Assembly (NCBI RefSeq): GCF_030272615.1
Contig: NC_081411.1
Location: 210,878,744 to 210,942,743 of the forward strand
DNA length: 64,000 bases
Direction of reading: 5' to 3'
Source: Cryptomeria japonica
Lineage: Eukaryota; Streptophyta; Pinopsida; Cupressales; Cupressaceae
Below are positions 1 through 11,255 of the stretch, piece after piece. Under the pieces are notes generated by a model. That model ran no database searches and was not told the origin of the DNA. It saw only the letters and a list, made by a program, of their open reading frames with translations. The stretch's first letter is position 1. Every line of letters begins with the position of its first letter. Made by a program: the position numbers and the translations under genes.

Positions 1-2
1 TT

Positions 3-725
3 CAAAACAATATAAGTCCTAAGGTTACTTTGATTGATTTAATGCATTGTAAACAAGGTGTTAAAGAAAAAGTGACTGATTTCATTAGTAGATATAAGCA
101 TTTGTATGCTCAAATTTCCTTTCCAGTGCCTGACAATGATATTCAAAGAATTTTTATTTCTAATTTACAAAAAGACATTAGAGAAAAACTCCTGTTTTCT
201 GAGTTTACTTCTTTCCAACAGTTGTGCGCAACTCTTCACAATTATCAACTGACTGTGAGTCAAATGGAACAATCACATCCTATGGCTCCGAGTGATAAGG
301 GTGATAGTAGTCAACAACCATTTGGGAAGTTTAAACTGAACAAAGAGTCCATTAAATTCAATGAAAACATCATCAACAACAATGTGAATGCAGCATCAGG
401 TGTGTCTCCTATTTCTAAGTTTTTCAGGAAAGAAAGAAAGTTTACTCCTTTGAATGAATCATTGCATAGTATTATGAATAAGTTATTGGAACAAAATGTG
501 CTTACTCTTCCTCCTATAAGGCAAATTGATCCTACAAAGATTACTTCACCTTATTTTGATTACAAATCTTTTTGTCAATTTCATCGTCAACCTGGGCATG
601 ATACTGAAAAATGTTTTGCTTTAAAGGGTAAAATTCAAGATTTGATTGATAATAATACTATCTCTGTTTCTGGAGTGAATGATAAAGGCAACACATCTCT
701 AGCTCCTCCTAACCAAAATCTTTAG
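3..725 (+). pseudogene. gag: Ty3-type retrotransposon Gag (partial N-terminus)
   Basis: The frame is open from position 3, so the true start lies upstream. The first ~90 residues resemble the plant retrotransposon gag domain (motifs DLMHCKQG, VTDFISRYKHL and ISNLQKDIREKL), which forms the virus-like particle shell. Near residues 185-205 lies C-x2-H-x4-H-x4-C (FCQFHRQPGHDTEKCFALK), the zinc finger usual in plant Ty3 Gag proteins, followed by a KIQDLID helix. The frame stops at TAG 723-725 and continues without a shift into the protease region, so this is either a read-through codon or a single inactivating change. Family assignment is confident; activity is unlikely. Confidence 0.82.
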
Positions 726-1817
726 ATTTTTACTGATCCATTGCCTTCTCATACCTCTAATGTGATTGATACTACTGATTCCTCTGTCTCACCTGATGAT
801 CTTGTGTCTATGACTCCGAATGTGATTAACTTTGTGGAGCAACAGAAAATCCCTAAAGAACCTTCCATCACATTTGATTCTAGTGAAACTATCAGGGCAC
901 CTGATGGTCCTTTATATATAGTTGCAAAAGTCAAGAACACACCTTGCCGTGGAGTGCTTATTGATCCTTCTTGTATGGTTAATGTCATTACTGAAGAATT
1001 TCTTTTTACTTTGCAATTGAATCAAGTGATCTATGACAAAACAGATGTGATTGTGAAATTATTTGATGCATTTTCTTCTCCTGCAATTGGTTCTATTACA
1101 TTACCTATTGAGGTCCGTAACAAATCCCTTGATGTGAACTTTGCTATTATTCCATCATCCGAACAATTTCGTGTGAAGCTAGGCTATCCTTGGCTATCTT
1201 CCATGAAAGCTATTGCTTCTCCTATTCACAAGTGTTTGAAATTTCCCCATAATGGTGAAGTTGTTACTATCAATCATAGTCTCTTTAAACCAGCTGAAAG
1301 AACTTCTAGCGTTCCTATTGATTATTTTTGGCCTAAACAATTCCAATCTCTTCCTCCGCGAAGTGATCATCTTTTCAAATCTTATCAAAAGTGGAAAAAA
1401 GATATGATCCTATCTCTAAGTGAACCTAAAACACCTAAACTTGACATTCCTATCATTTTTGAGAAGGAAGTTCTTCCTTTGAAAGATAAAACTAATGTCT
1501 TTCCTCAAGAAGATTCCCAACCCATTCCTATGGATGTGACTATGCCTATATCTAATAAACCTCCTAAGAGTAGACCTATACCTCCTCGTCATGATGGACT
1601 TGGTCTCCTTCCTAAACCAAATATTCCTCCCTTATATGGAGCAGTTCCTCCTCCTTCCTCTTATGGAGAGAAGAGACCTTCCTCTTCTCCTATTATCCAG
1701 CCTAAGAGACCACAACCTAAACACCCAAGTGATAAGGATGAGAACATTCCTCCTCCTCAATCTTCGCAACTTCCTACTAAGACTAGACGAAATTGTTCTG
1801 CACGTGAACGCCGATGA
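726..1817 (+). pseudogene. Retropepsin-like protease domain plus proline-rich region
   Basis: This continues the Gag frame after the TAG. A retropepsin-like fold is visible around 900-1260: GPLYIVAKVKNTPCRGVLID, then a hydrophobic flap region, then a VKLGYPWLSSMKA segment typical of plant Ty3 proteases. The catalytic loop reads LIDPSCMVNVI. The aspartate is kept, but the usual D-S/T-G glycine is replaced, so catalysis is doubtful. After about 1400 the protein turns proline-rich (PPKSRPIPPRH, PPPQSSQ). It ends at TGA 1815-1817, and the same frame goes on. The alternative ORFs here are other-frame shadows. Confidence 0.72.
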
Positions 1818-2285
1818 AAGCGTCATCTTAGAGCTCAGGCAGCTGCCTCTCAAACTTTGCAATCCCCAAAAACACCTTCAACAAGCATTATTCCATTTTC
1901 TCCTCAGCCGACGATTGAGCCGAAATCTCCTAAACATAAGATGCATGATGGTCTTGATCCTATGCGAGTTAAAGATCCTATTTTTATAAATCTTGATGAT
2001 GATATAGATGAAAATGTTATTCATGATGAAAATGCTACTTCTCCTGTTCATTCTGATAGTGAAAATGAACTTGTTGATATTGATAACCATTTATCTAACG
2101 AATTTTCTAAAGCACTTATCCTAGCTCCTAGACAAGAACAATGTGGCTCGGAACATGAACATAGCCCTTGTTTGGATCTTGTGATAGCTCCATCTGCTGT
2201 GTTGGATGTTCCTCCTCTAACATGTTTCCTACCTTCTCGAAACATTGATCAGCAAGATCGGGGGGTAGATGACATGCTAGACTAG
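1818..2285 (+). pseudogene. C-terminal acidic tail of the gag-protease polyprotein
   Basis: The frame reopens directly after the TGA with a basic stretch (KRHLRAQAAAS), then Ser/Pro-rich and acidic segments (INLDDDIDENV), and ends with DRGVDDMLD and TAG at 2283-2285. I recognise no domain. The absence of any frameshift over ~760 codons suggests the whole reading frame was under coding constraint until recently, with only two nonsense changes since. What this tail does is unknown; it occupies the place where an autonomous element would begin reverse transcriptase. Confidence 0.6.
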
Positions 2286-2334
2286 TTTCATTAGCATAGC
2301 AGATTCTCTCCTCCTCTCTTTTGTCACTTCTTCT

Positions 2335-2785
2335 AAAAGTTTCAAATTTGAAATGATTTTCTTAAAAAAAAACAATCATAATTAATGTTTTATGTCAATA
2401 TTTAATTAAAAATATTATAATATTGTCAAATAAAATTAATTATTAATTTAAAATAGTGTTTAATTTTTTTTATTTTTTAAAAGTTAGATAGCTTGTATAT
2501 TAGCAAATCAAAAAATAGTAAAATATTATTTCACAATCTAAAAATAGTTGTAAATTTTTTAAAAGCTAAATAAATTTATTTTAAAATTAAGACATAATTA
2601 TTTTTATATATTATTAAAAAATAAAGTCTCTTTGTTAATATATTGATTTTTTAAAAATATTTTTCAAAAAATTTTGTATTTGTAAAATTAGATGAGTTGT
2701 ACATCAAGGAATTAAAAAAAATATTATTTTACAAATAAAAAATGGTCATAAGAAACTTTTTAATTTGAATACATTTATTTTAAAA
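2335..2785 (+). repeat. AT-rich dispersed repeat, copy 1
   Basis: This stretch aligns by eye with 16660-17135 in the same orientation. Shared landmarks in order are tttcaaatttg (tttcacatttg), aatgattttctt, taatgtttta, aaattaattattaat, cttgtatatta, tattttaaaattaag, and caaataaaaaatggt followed by ataagaa. Small indels separate the two copies. It is non-coding and its class is unknown. It abuts the Ty3 remnant on the left and the hairpin on the right. Confidence 0.65.
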
Positions 2786-2941
2786 CTAGCTTACATATAT
2801 TTGATTTTAATCAAACATATATATAATACGCCGAGAGATATCTTCTCGAGGCGCCTATTAGAGTTTGGGGTACATGATAAAAATAGAGAAGATATCTCTC
2901 GGCGTAATATATATGTTTAAAATCAAATATATGTAAGCTAG
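2786..2941. repeat. Long inverted repeat (56-62 nt arms, 38-nt loop)
   Basis: Left arm 2786-2847 begins ctagcttacatatatttg and ends gagagatatcttctc. Right arm 2886-2941 is its near-perfect reverse complement; the left arm has a few extra bases (tcaa and a dinucleotide). The loop is 2848-2885. The structure could be a foldback or MITE-type element, or a hairpin-RNA source. No target duplication was identified beyond the A/T pair at 2785/2942. Confidence 0.85.
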
Positions 2942-3329
2942 TAGCAGTCGCGGCGCAACATGGGAAATGATAAAAAATTCAAAATAGAACTATATAATAT
3001 TATATTATTAATGTTTTTTGCAATAATATGTAATATTATTATTATTATTTATTTGTTTGTGGAATAATAAATTATAATATATTATTATTATTAATTTATA
3101 GTGTTTTGATTATTATGATATTATTTTATAATTTATTGAAAATAATATTCATAATAAAAATTTGAAACATTTTAAATGTATTATATTATTATTTTAAATT
3201 ATTGTTAGTTATAATATTATTTTTATAGTTTTATTAGTAATAATATATTAATATAGTGCTATACGATAAGTATAATACTATTATATTCTTATTTTGAAAC
3301 TGTCATATTGTTTTATAGTTATTAAGTGT
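2942..3329. other. AT-rich spacer with TTA-type microsatellite
   Basis: No gene is seen. The stretch is dominated by A and T, with short runs of tta/att units around 3040-3090 (attattattatt) and repeated taatatta motifs. It passes without a clear border into the telomere-like block. Confidence 0.6.
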
Positions 3330-4277
3330 ATAATATCAAGGTCAGAGTTTAAAACTTGGTTAGAGTTAGGGTTACGATTATAGTTAGGGGTGGGACTATG
3401 GTTATACATAAGATTATGATCATGATAGAATAACAATTATGTGGGCTTTAGTTGAAGATTAGGGTTAAGATTAGGGCTAATATCATAGTCAAGTTTATGC
3501 TTAGGATTAGGTTTTGCATTAGAGATATAATTATAATGAGGGTTAGGGTTATAGTTATAACGAGAGTTAGTATTGTACTTAGGATAACAGTTAGGGTTGG
3601 GGTAAGGGTTACGATCTGGGTTAATCTTAGTGATTGTAATTAGGGTTAAGGTTAAGATTAGGGTTAGGGTTTAGGGTTATAATTATAATTAGGGTTAGGG
3701 TTATATAGTTAGGATTATAAGGTTATATATAATTAATAATTAGATATAAAGTTAGGCTAAAGAAAGCTAGGTTTTGGGTCATTATCAGGTTAGGGTTAGG
3801 GTCTAGATTAGAGGAAATTATAATATTATAGATAGAATAATAGTTATATTTGGTTTTAGTTATCCATTAGAGTTGTTATTTTAGGATAATGCTTGATGTA
3901 AGAGTTGAGGTTCAATTAGAATCAATATTAGCATTAGGGATAGGGTTTAATTAGGATTAGGGCTACCATGACAACTAAATTAAGGTTAGAGTTAGTGTTA
4001 TGACTCAAGAAGGTTAAGGATTTAAGAATAAAGAACTTTGTTAGGTTTTTGGCTATTTAATAGAGGTTCTTTTGAAGGTTAGTTTTTGAATTTAATTAGG
4101 GTTATGGTTAGGGTTAGGGTTATTGCTTAGGTTAGGGATTTTGGTTTGGATTTTTATTATGGTTAGGGTTAGGGTTTAAATTTACATCATTGTTAGGATT
4201 AGGGTTTACATCATGTTTGGAATTATGAATAGGGTTAGGGTGTACATCATGGTAAGGGTTAGCTTTAGGGTTATTTT

Positions 4278-4394
4278 TTAGGGAAAATTCTATCCAACCC
4301 TTAGGTTGCACCAAGCTATTAATACACTTTATATATTATTAATACATTGTAATAGATGATTGGTGCACCTAAGGGCTATAGAGCCATTCCCTAA
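4278..4394. mobile_element. 117-bp MITE-like element inside the telomere-like block
   Basis: Terminal inverted repeats of about 35 bp are visible: the left end reads ttagggaaaattctat and the reverse complement of the right end reads ttagggaatggctctat. The inner arms share cccttaggt and gcaccaa. A short AT-rich centre separates them. Flanks of T residues on both sides (attttt / tttta) could be a short target duplication. It interrupts the TTAGGG pattern cleanly. The superfamily is undecided; the TTAGGG-like end may help target or merely resemble the host repeat. Confidence 0.6.
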
Positions 4395-5029
4395 TTTTAG
4401 AGTTAGGGTTTCGGGTTATGATTAGGTTAGGTTAGGGTTAGGGTTATGATTAAGGTAATGGTTTAGATCATCATTCAGGTTAGTGATAGGGTTAACATTA
4501 GTATTATAGCTAGGGTTATGGTTTATATCATGGTTAGTGTTAGGATTAACGTTAGTGTTTACATCATGGTTAAGGTTAGGTTCCAGGTCAAAATTATGAT
4601 TAGGATTTGCATCATGATTAGGGTTATTGTTATGATTATGGATAGGATCGTGGCTTAGGATTATGGTAAGGTTTAGGATTTGAATCATGGTAAGGGTGAG
4701 GGTTATGGTTTGGGATAGGGTTTAAAATTAGGATTAGGATGATAGTTAGTGTTTACATTATTATTCAGATTAGGGTTAGTTTTAGGGTTTGGGTTACAGT
4801 TAGGTTTAAGGTTATAATCAAGGTTATTGCTAGGGTTAGAATATACATCTTGATTAGGATTAGTGTTAGGGTTAGTATTACAATTTATTTAGGGTTTAAT
4901 TACAGTTAGATTTAGCATTAGTATTCAAATAGAGTTAGAGTTTAAGGATAAAGCATCGTGTGAGGGTTAGGATTATATAATAAAGCTTCATTTTAAGGTA
5001 GAAGTTAAGGTTTAATTAGGTTTATGGTA

Positions 5030-5290
5030 TTAATATAAATTTGAATTTACTTTGGAGCATTTAATATATGTTCTATATGATTTATTTGTTGTTGTGGAGT
5101 GGAGTATGTGGAGGATATTTTTCTAATAGCTTTGGTGAAATTGAAAGGATTATAAAAGGTAAGCTAATTAAAAATGATATAAATTATAACTATTTTGTTA
5201 TTCTCATTGATGAAGTTAGCTCAGTTAGCATTGAAGTAACACTAACATCATAATATTATTTGATACAAAAAAATTATTTGAAGCAGTGGC
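5030..5290. other. Non-telomeric interruption in the telomere-like block
   Basis: About 260 bp lack TTAGGG-type units. A 61-codon ORF (5068-5253, +) is present, but it has no recognisable domain and no coding-like character. I do not call it a gene. Confidence 0.4.
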
Positions 5291-6425
5291 AGTAATTAAT
5301 ATAGATAGGGTGGGGATTTACATCAAGCTTACAATTAGGGTAAGGATTATGGTTAGTGTTGGGGCTTAGGACTATGGTTAGGGTCAGGGTTATAGTTTGG
5401 ATTAGAAATTTAGAGTTAGGATTAGGCTTACAATTAGGTTTTACATCATGGTTAGGGATAGGATAAGTGTTAGGGTTAGGATTATGGTTAGAGTTTACAT
5501 CATGATTCAGGCTATGGATAGGGTTCGAGACAGGGTAAAAGATAGGGTTAGGTACAGGGTTAAAGATAGGGTCAAGGGTTAGGGTTGGAGTTAGAGGGTT
5601 AGGATTATGGTTAGGATTATTATTTACGGTTACAAATAGGATTATGGATAGGGATTAAAATTACATCATACTTATAGATAGGGTTAGGATTTACAAAATG
5701 ATTGAGGTTAAGATTATGGTTAGGCTTAGGGTTTAGGGTTATGGTTAGAATTATGGCTATAGATAGGGTTGTTATCATAGTTAGGGTTAGGCTTAAGGGC
5801 TACAATTAGTATTATGGTTAGGGCTAGGTTTAGGGTAAGGGTTGTGATTATTGTTAGGATTTACATCATGGTTAGGATTAGGGTTAGGGTTAGGACTTAA
5901 GGTTCAATTTGGTTTAATATTCAATTAGGTTCAATTTTGGGTTATGATTTCATTTGGTTTATATTAGGGTTCAAGTTATATTACTAATAGAATTATGGTT
6001 TAAATAAGTGAAGTTTTCAATTATGTTAAAGGGGCTTAGGGTTCAACTTGGTTTATTGCTAGGTTTAGGGTATAATTTGTTTATTATTATGGTTAGGCAT
6101 TTTGGTTTAGTGTTAAATTATTTTTAGGGATAGGGTTCAATTTGGTTTAATTTTAGGATTCAATTTGTTTTACTATTTGGTTAGGGTTGGAGTTAGGATG
6201 AGCATGCAGTTACTATTTGATTAAGGTTGTGCCTATGTTAGCATTATAATAAAATTACAATTATTGATTATGGTTACCATTAGGGTAGGATTAGAGTTCA
6301 AATAAGATTACAAGTCAATTAGGTTTAAGGTCATTGATAAATTAGGGTTCAAGTTTGATTTAGTTTATTGTTAAGGGTAGTGTTAACTTGATTTAGGCAT
6401 TAGGATTAGGGTTATGATTCAACCA

Positions 6426-7787
6426 GATGGTTGTAGTTTTATCTTATAGTTTTTAAATTAGAAAAAAGGTTAATATTGATCAATTCATTAATTTTTCAAA
6501 TTTGAGAGTTATATTTGTTATATTGATATAGATGTTCTTCTATGCTTAAGCTAGTTTTCCATATTTTATTTATTTAATTAAACTCCATGATTCCTTTAAA
6601 TAATATATCTATATTATTTTTATTTTCTATCTAAAATCCATTAAAAATATTCATATATAAAAATTTAATTAAATAAAAAGATAAATAATATATCTATACT
6701 TACATTAATTATATAGAAAAAACACTAAATTGACAACTTTTATTACTCTACCTTGAATATACTAATTAATTAAAATAAACTTATTTACCAATTTATAAAA
6801 TATAATAAAAGAGACCTAAACATGATAATACTGATGTCAAATCTAAATTATATTAGCAAATTTTCCATCACCCATGTTAACTTGGAAGTTATCTTTGTGA
6901 ATAAAATTAGACACTGATCAACAAATAAAGATAAAGAATGACATAATTTCTTTTATGTCTAGCTACAATATTGTTTTTATTCTTTTATTTAATTAGGTAA
7001 CATAAGCTACCATGGTTAGGACATGTGCACTAAGTGTTTTGTCCTATTACATATATTTAAATATGTATCTCTCATTATTATTCTAACTCAAATTTGTTGT
7101 ATATTATGAGAAAAATACATTTGTAATTTCAAAAAAAGAAATAATCTAATTAATTATTTGTATGTAAACATATAATTCATATCCCTACAAATACCCATGA
7201 ATTTTCATGTCTAATTTCTTCTCTTTTTAGAATAAATTATCACAAATGAAATAGAAAATGAAATAGAAATTTTAAAAAATGTTTTAGAAGATATCACCGA
7301 GATTGAACATTGTATTCTTTTATATTAAAATCTATACTTCATTACATATAATGTTTCTTTAATTTATTAAAATTGTGCATCTCTTAATGCCATGTCTCTA
7401 TGAAAAATCCATTCTTTCACTACAAATAATTAACATAATTTTCTTCTAACTTACTAAGTTTTGTATTTTTATTAAAAAAAACTTACTAAGTTCTATATCT
7501 TTCTTATCTTTACTACACTCTTGATCTTTTTGCAAACAAAACTTAGAAACATCTAATTTATAAGAAATAACTTGCTTTATCTAAACTTGTATTCTATATT
7601 TAATATGTAACTAATATATATTATTCATAGTAATAACTTCAATAAATTATAAGGATCCTAATGTCTTAAAATAATTAAAGCACATATTATGGTATTCAAA
7701 TTCTAATCTATATTTTTTTAGCGTAAATTAGTTAACTTTAAATAATATCATTTTATTTGTGATTTAAAAAAAAAAAGAAATTAATCT
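6426..7787. other. AT-rich region without recognisable genes
   Basis: I see no ORF of note, no transposon ends and no RNA gene. Composition is strongly A+T with poly-A and poly-T runs. The last telomere-like traces fade out near 6420. Confidence 0.6.
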
Positions 7788-8215
7788 AGATATATAAGCA
7801 ACATTTCTATTCTATTTTGCATGCAAATCAATTTCTAAAATTAAACTCAATTGTGTTTTTTTTTTTTTTTAAAAATGAATCAACAATTAGTTTTACAATA
7901 AATTTAAAAATAAAATCTTTCTAAAAAATTTGTAGATATATTAACATTTCTATTCTATTTTCCTTTTTACATGCAAATCACTATAAATTCTAAAAAAGAA
8001 AATGAATTATCAATCAATTTTGATATAAATTTAAAACTAAAATATAGATTTAAATTGAAACTTTCTATATTTTTCTAGATATATCAACAACATTTCTATT
8101 GTATTTTGTCTTTTTGCATGCAAATCATTTCAAAATCTAAAATTAAACTAATTTCTATTTTTTAAATTGTTAAATGAATCAACACTTAATTTTAGAAAAA
8201 TATAATTTTTTTGTT
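7788..8215 (+). repeat. Three degenerate tandem repeats of ~145 bp
   Basis: Copies start at 7788, 7934 and 8077. Each begins agatatat..aacatttctatt, continues through gcatgcaaatca and aaattaaact, then aatgaatcaac, with variable poly-T or poly-A between. Spacing is 146 and 143 nt. No coding content is seen. Confidence 0.65.
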
Positions 8216-9397
8216 TAATTTCTAAAACATGACCTTAAAATTAGGTCATGTTGTGAAAAAATGGGAGATTTTGGATAGGGCATGCAGATGCATCGAATCA
8301 TTATGGTTTAAGCAACTTTCATTTTAATTACTCTAAAAAGAGAGTATTGCTAACCAGGTTTGACATATTCTTTATATTTTAAACTTCCATACATTTGAAG
8401 TCCTTTGATATTTTCCACTTTCCAATGCATTTGTAATTGTGGAATTAATATTCTCCACTTCTGTACATATTTTAACTATAGAATGGTATTCTCCACTTCT
8501 GCACACAATTCATCAGGCTATATTCCTTTTTCTTTAGCTACCTGTAGTAAGTGCAATGCCATCTACCAATCATTTTTCTTGAGCTTCTACACCAGAGCTG
8601 AATAGAAATAAGCGTAGGAAATAATCTACTGATATCATCCAACAAAATTACTCTACATGCAAGGCCATAGAATAAAATTGGTAATATAAATGTTTTGTTG
8701 ATTCATAGATGATATATAATGGATTGTAAGGAAAAGCTTCATGAGATACCAGTCTCTATGAGATATAAGAACTTCCCAAAATGGTTGGCTTCCTCCACTG
8801 TCGATACCATTTGGTTCTTTTGAGACTAACGTCATTCCTCCAATCTGTATTATTCTTCTCGCGTGTCTATCATTCAATCTGAGATCGATAACATGTAAGA
8901 ACAAAATTGAAAATCAGATTACATATATATATCAAATCTAACCTGCAAATTCTAGTGGATAAGTCCAAATCCTCCTCAGCAATGATGTGATGACTGTAAT
9001 TGCAAAACAAACATATCTTTGAAGGCATAGACAAGGCATGTGAACAGTTTTATATTATGGTCCACACAGCTTCAGGCGGTGCTTGGTGTTTCATCATGTT
9101 TCCGTTTTCTTTAATGTTTACACAGAATATTCCACTTTTATTCTATCTTTCACTCCCCCTGCTGCGACTGTATAGGAACGCCTCTCGGTGTAATTAAATT
9201 ATATATCTTTTTTAAATCATTGAGAATAAACATCATTCTTCTTAATATATTGGCTTTTACACAAGATGGGATTTTATAATATAAAGTTATGAGTTGTTAT
9301 TTTTATTAATTTTACTTAAAAAAATTATATTAATAATTTGTAATATGGTAAAAATAATATTTTATAGCTTTTTGAATTGGAAAATAAATTAAAATTG
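8216..9397. other. Low-copy-looking spacer with a possible exon at 8653-8904 (minus)
   Basis: This is less AT-rich than its surroundings. On the minus strand 8653-8904 encodes 83 residues with a coding-like texture (VIDLRLNDRHARRI, IGGMTLVSKEPNGID, PFWEVLISHRDWYLM). I cannot assign a family. No convincing splice sites or start were found. The motif cgcctctcggtgtaat near 9180 echoes the hairpin core at 2895-2906. Confidence 0.3.
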
Positions 9398-9410
9398 AAT
9401 AAATTTATTT
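9398..9410. repeat. Candidate target-site duplication of LINE-1a (3' side)
   Basis: The 13-nt string aataaatttattt occurs here and at 15493-15505, immediately outside the two ends of the LINE. The string is pure A/T, so chance matching is possible, but its placement at both element borders supports a true duplication. Confidence 0.55.
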
Positions 9411-9603
9411 ATTTATTTTTATATTAGAGATCGAGAGACTGATAAAAGAGTTTATACAAAAGAGTTTAGGGGAGGCAGGGCCTCAACCATCTAGCAGTAA
9501 AACCAAAAAGAGTTAAATGAGTAGCATATACAGTGATCTACAAAAAAAGTCAGAAAAAGAAAAGACTGGGGAGTAAATATAGTTATGTTGCTATCATAAG
9601 GTA

Positions 9604-11255
9604 CTAGTGCAGGATTTCATCTTGGTCCTCCAACCATGTGGTCCAATCCTGTGGTCCTTCCATCCAGACCACCTTTTTCCTTTCCATGATCTGTGTACAC
9701 ATCTCTATCCTATTGAAGGGGGGAACTCTGGTATCTTGAAGTTCCTTAATCAGATTCTTTACTGCATCCTCAAAGGCAATTTGGTTCTCTGCGATCCTGG
9801 CCCATTCATACCCATCTTGCATTTCGTAAATAAACATGGTGGCTCGACCATCTTTGAGGAACCGCAACAGTTTGTTTCTCTCAACGTTCATCAAAAAGCA
9901 AACCTGTACATCAATTTTTTAATGTGAGTTTTTAAAAAAACCAGTAAGTTCCCTAACATTACCTTGAAACTTCTCCTCATTTCTGAGTTTCCAAATAAAC
10001 CAAAGTATGAAAGAAGACATAATTTGCTAGATTAAGTTAGCATCCTTTTTAAGTCTATGGACGAAACCAGTAACTATATCATAAGTAAAGACATGCTCAA
10101 TGATAGAGATTCCAAACATTAACCAGATCTCCCTAGCAAAAGGGCAGTCAAGGAAGATGTGTCTAACAGTCTCAGACTTTTTGGAGACGAAGCAAAGGTC
10201 GTATGTAGCCAAATTATTCCTAATAGGCAGTCTATCCAGTAAGAGTTTCCATCTGAAGCATTTAATCTTAGGGGGGATGGGAGATTTCCAAAGCTTCTCA
10301 AAGTTTTTCTTCCAAGCAGTGGGGTTATGGTCAACATTCCACAAGGTATTAACATGATCGATCATCGAGGTGTCTTGGTTAAGCAAGTTATAAATAAACT
10401 TAGCTTTAATTTTGGAGAGGGGGGAACTATCCTTCCATAGGAATGAGAGGTATTTGTTCCATAGGTTGAGGGTATTACTAAGGTCCTCCCAGCTGATGAG
10501 GTTACCATGTTCCAGAATATCCATAAGATACTTGACTCCCTTATTATGCCAGTATCTAGCAGAGCAGCCTTGGGTTAAGGCTAAAGGCTTAGAGTTATGG
10601 TAAAGGTTCCACCATATCAATCTTTCACCATGGAGAGTTTTATCACATTCAATGCTAGAGTTGACAAGAAGTCTACGCACATGCTCCCAGGATTTCCAGA
10701 TGGACTTAAACACCCAGGTGCCTTGGACAGACGCAGAGAAACTACCAGCAACTAAATCACTGAACGAGAGGGCTTTCCATGATTTGGCAGCCTTGGGGAT
10801 ACCATTTTGTATGTTGTTTCTGACAAGAATCTTCCAAGGTTCTTGCCCTTCCAGTGCATGGAATATCCACTTGGCAGCGAGGGAGATTCCTTGCATTCTA
10901 AGATCCTTAAGGCCCAGCCCACCAAGGTTTTTTTCTAAGTGGCACCAGGCTCATTTTACCGCATGGGCCTTTCTTTTGCCCTTACCATCAAACTATAGGA
11001 AGCGTCTGATAGCCTTTTGGACTTCAAAAACTTGGTGGTTGTTGAACATCCAAGCCGAGGAGTAGTAGATACTATACGAGGAGAGGATTTTTTGGCAGAT
11101 TTGAATCCTATCGGCTAGGGAGAGGATCCTATTATTCCATTGTTAAGATTTCTATCTATTTTTCCTTTGAACCAAATCCACATATCTCGAAGAGAGGGAG
11201 ATATAGAGAAGGGGATACCAAGATACCTGACTATCTTATTAGGTCCTCCCCATGA
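9604..11255 (-). pseudogene. LINE ORF2 C-terminus (zf-RVT-like region)
   Basis: After the palm, VRYLGIPFSISPSL and HLEKNLGGLGLKDLR are readable in mixed frames. 10896-10027 is open for 289 codons and contains LWKSPIPPKIKCFRWKLL, LPIRNNL and a Cys/His-type segment CFVSKKSETVRHIFLDCPFA, as in the plant zf-RVT domain. Two stops follow, then SFILWFIWKLRNE and a final 96-codon piece (9894-9604) in the same frame. No RNase H domain is attached, unlike the LINE remnants elsewhere in this window. Confidence 0.75.

Larger units (their letters stand above)
1..2285 (+). mobile_element. Ty3/gypsy-type element, gag-protease part, 5' truncated by window edge
   Basis: One reading frame runs from the window start to the stop at 2283-2285 and is broken only by a TAG at 723-725 and a TGA at 1815-1817. 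It encodes a gag domain, a CHHC zinc finger, a retropepsin-like domain and a long proline/serine-rich acidic tail. No reverse transcriptase, RNase H or integrase follows; the frame ends and AT-rich DNA begins. A G-run (gggggg) sits just before the final codons and could be a polypurine tract, but no LTR could be placed after it. Either the element belongs to a non-autonomous gag-protease family or its pol part has been lost. Confidence 0.8.
3330..6425 (+). repeat. Interstitial telomere-like repeat block, degenerate
   Basis: For about 3.1 kb the + strand is filled with variants of ggttagggttaggg, including clean runs of TTAGGG and TTTAGGG units (for example 3655-3720, 4100-4135, 5875-5895). 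The G-rich strand is always the + strand. A second phrase, tttacatcatgg/att, recurs at least nine times (near 4187, 4207, 4240, 4559, 4607, 5442, 5494, 5659 and 5858), often followed by ttagg, giving a loose higher-order pattern. Plant telomeres are normally TTTAGGG. Long interstitial arrays are known in gymnosperms. ORFs here read as Asn/Pro/His repeats and are not genes. Confidence 0.85.

Noticed and set aside
1591-2245. Several overlapping ORFs in other frames across the Ty3 protein tail
   Set aside because: The main gag-protease frame explains the region; the others are shadows created by biased codon composition.
4132-4688. Minus-strand ORFs rich in Asn, Pro and His within the telomere-like block
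   Set aside because: They are direct translations of the degenerate TTAGGG-type repeat and have no independent coding evidence.
5068-5253. 61-codon ORF in the telomere-like block
   Set aside because: Short, with no domain or conserved context; expected by chance in AT-rich sequence.
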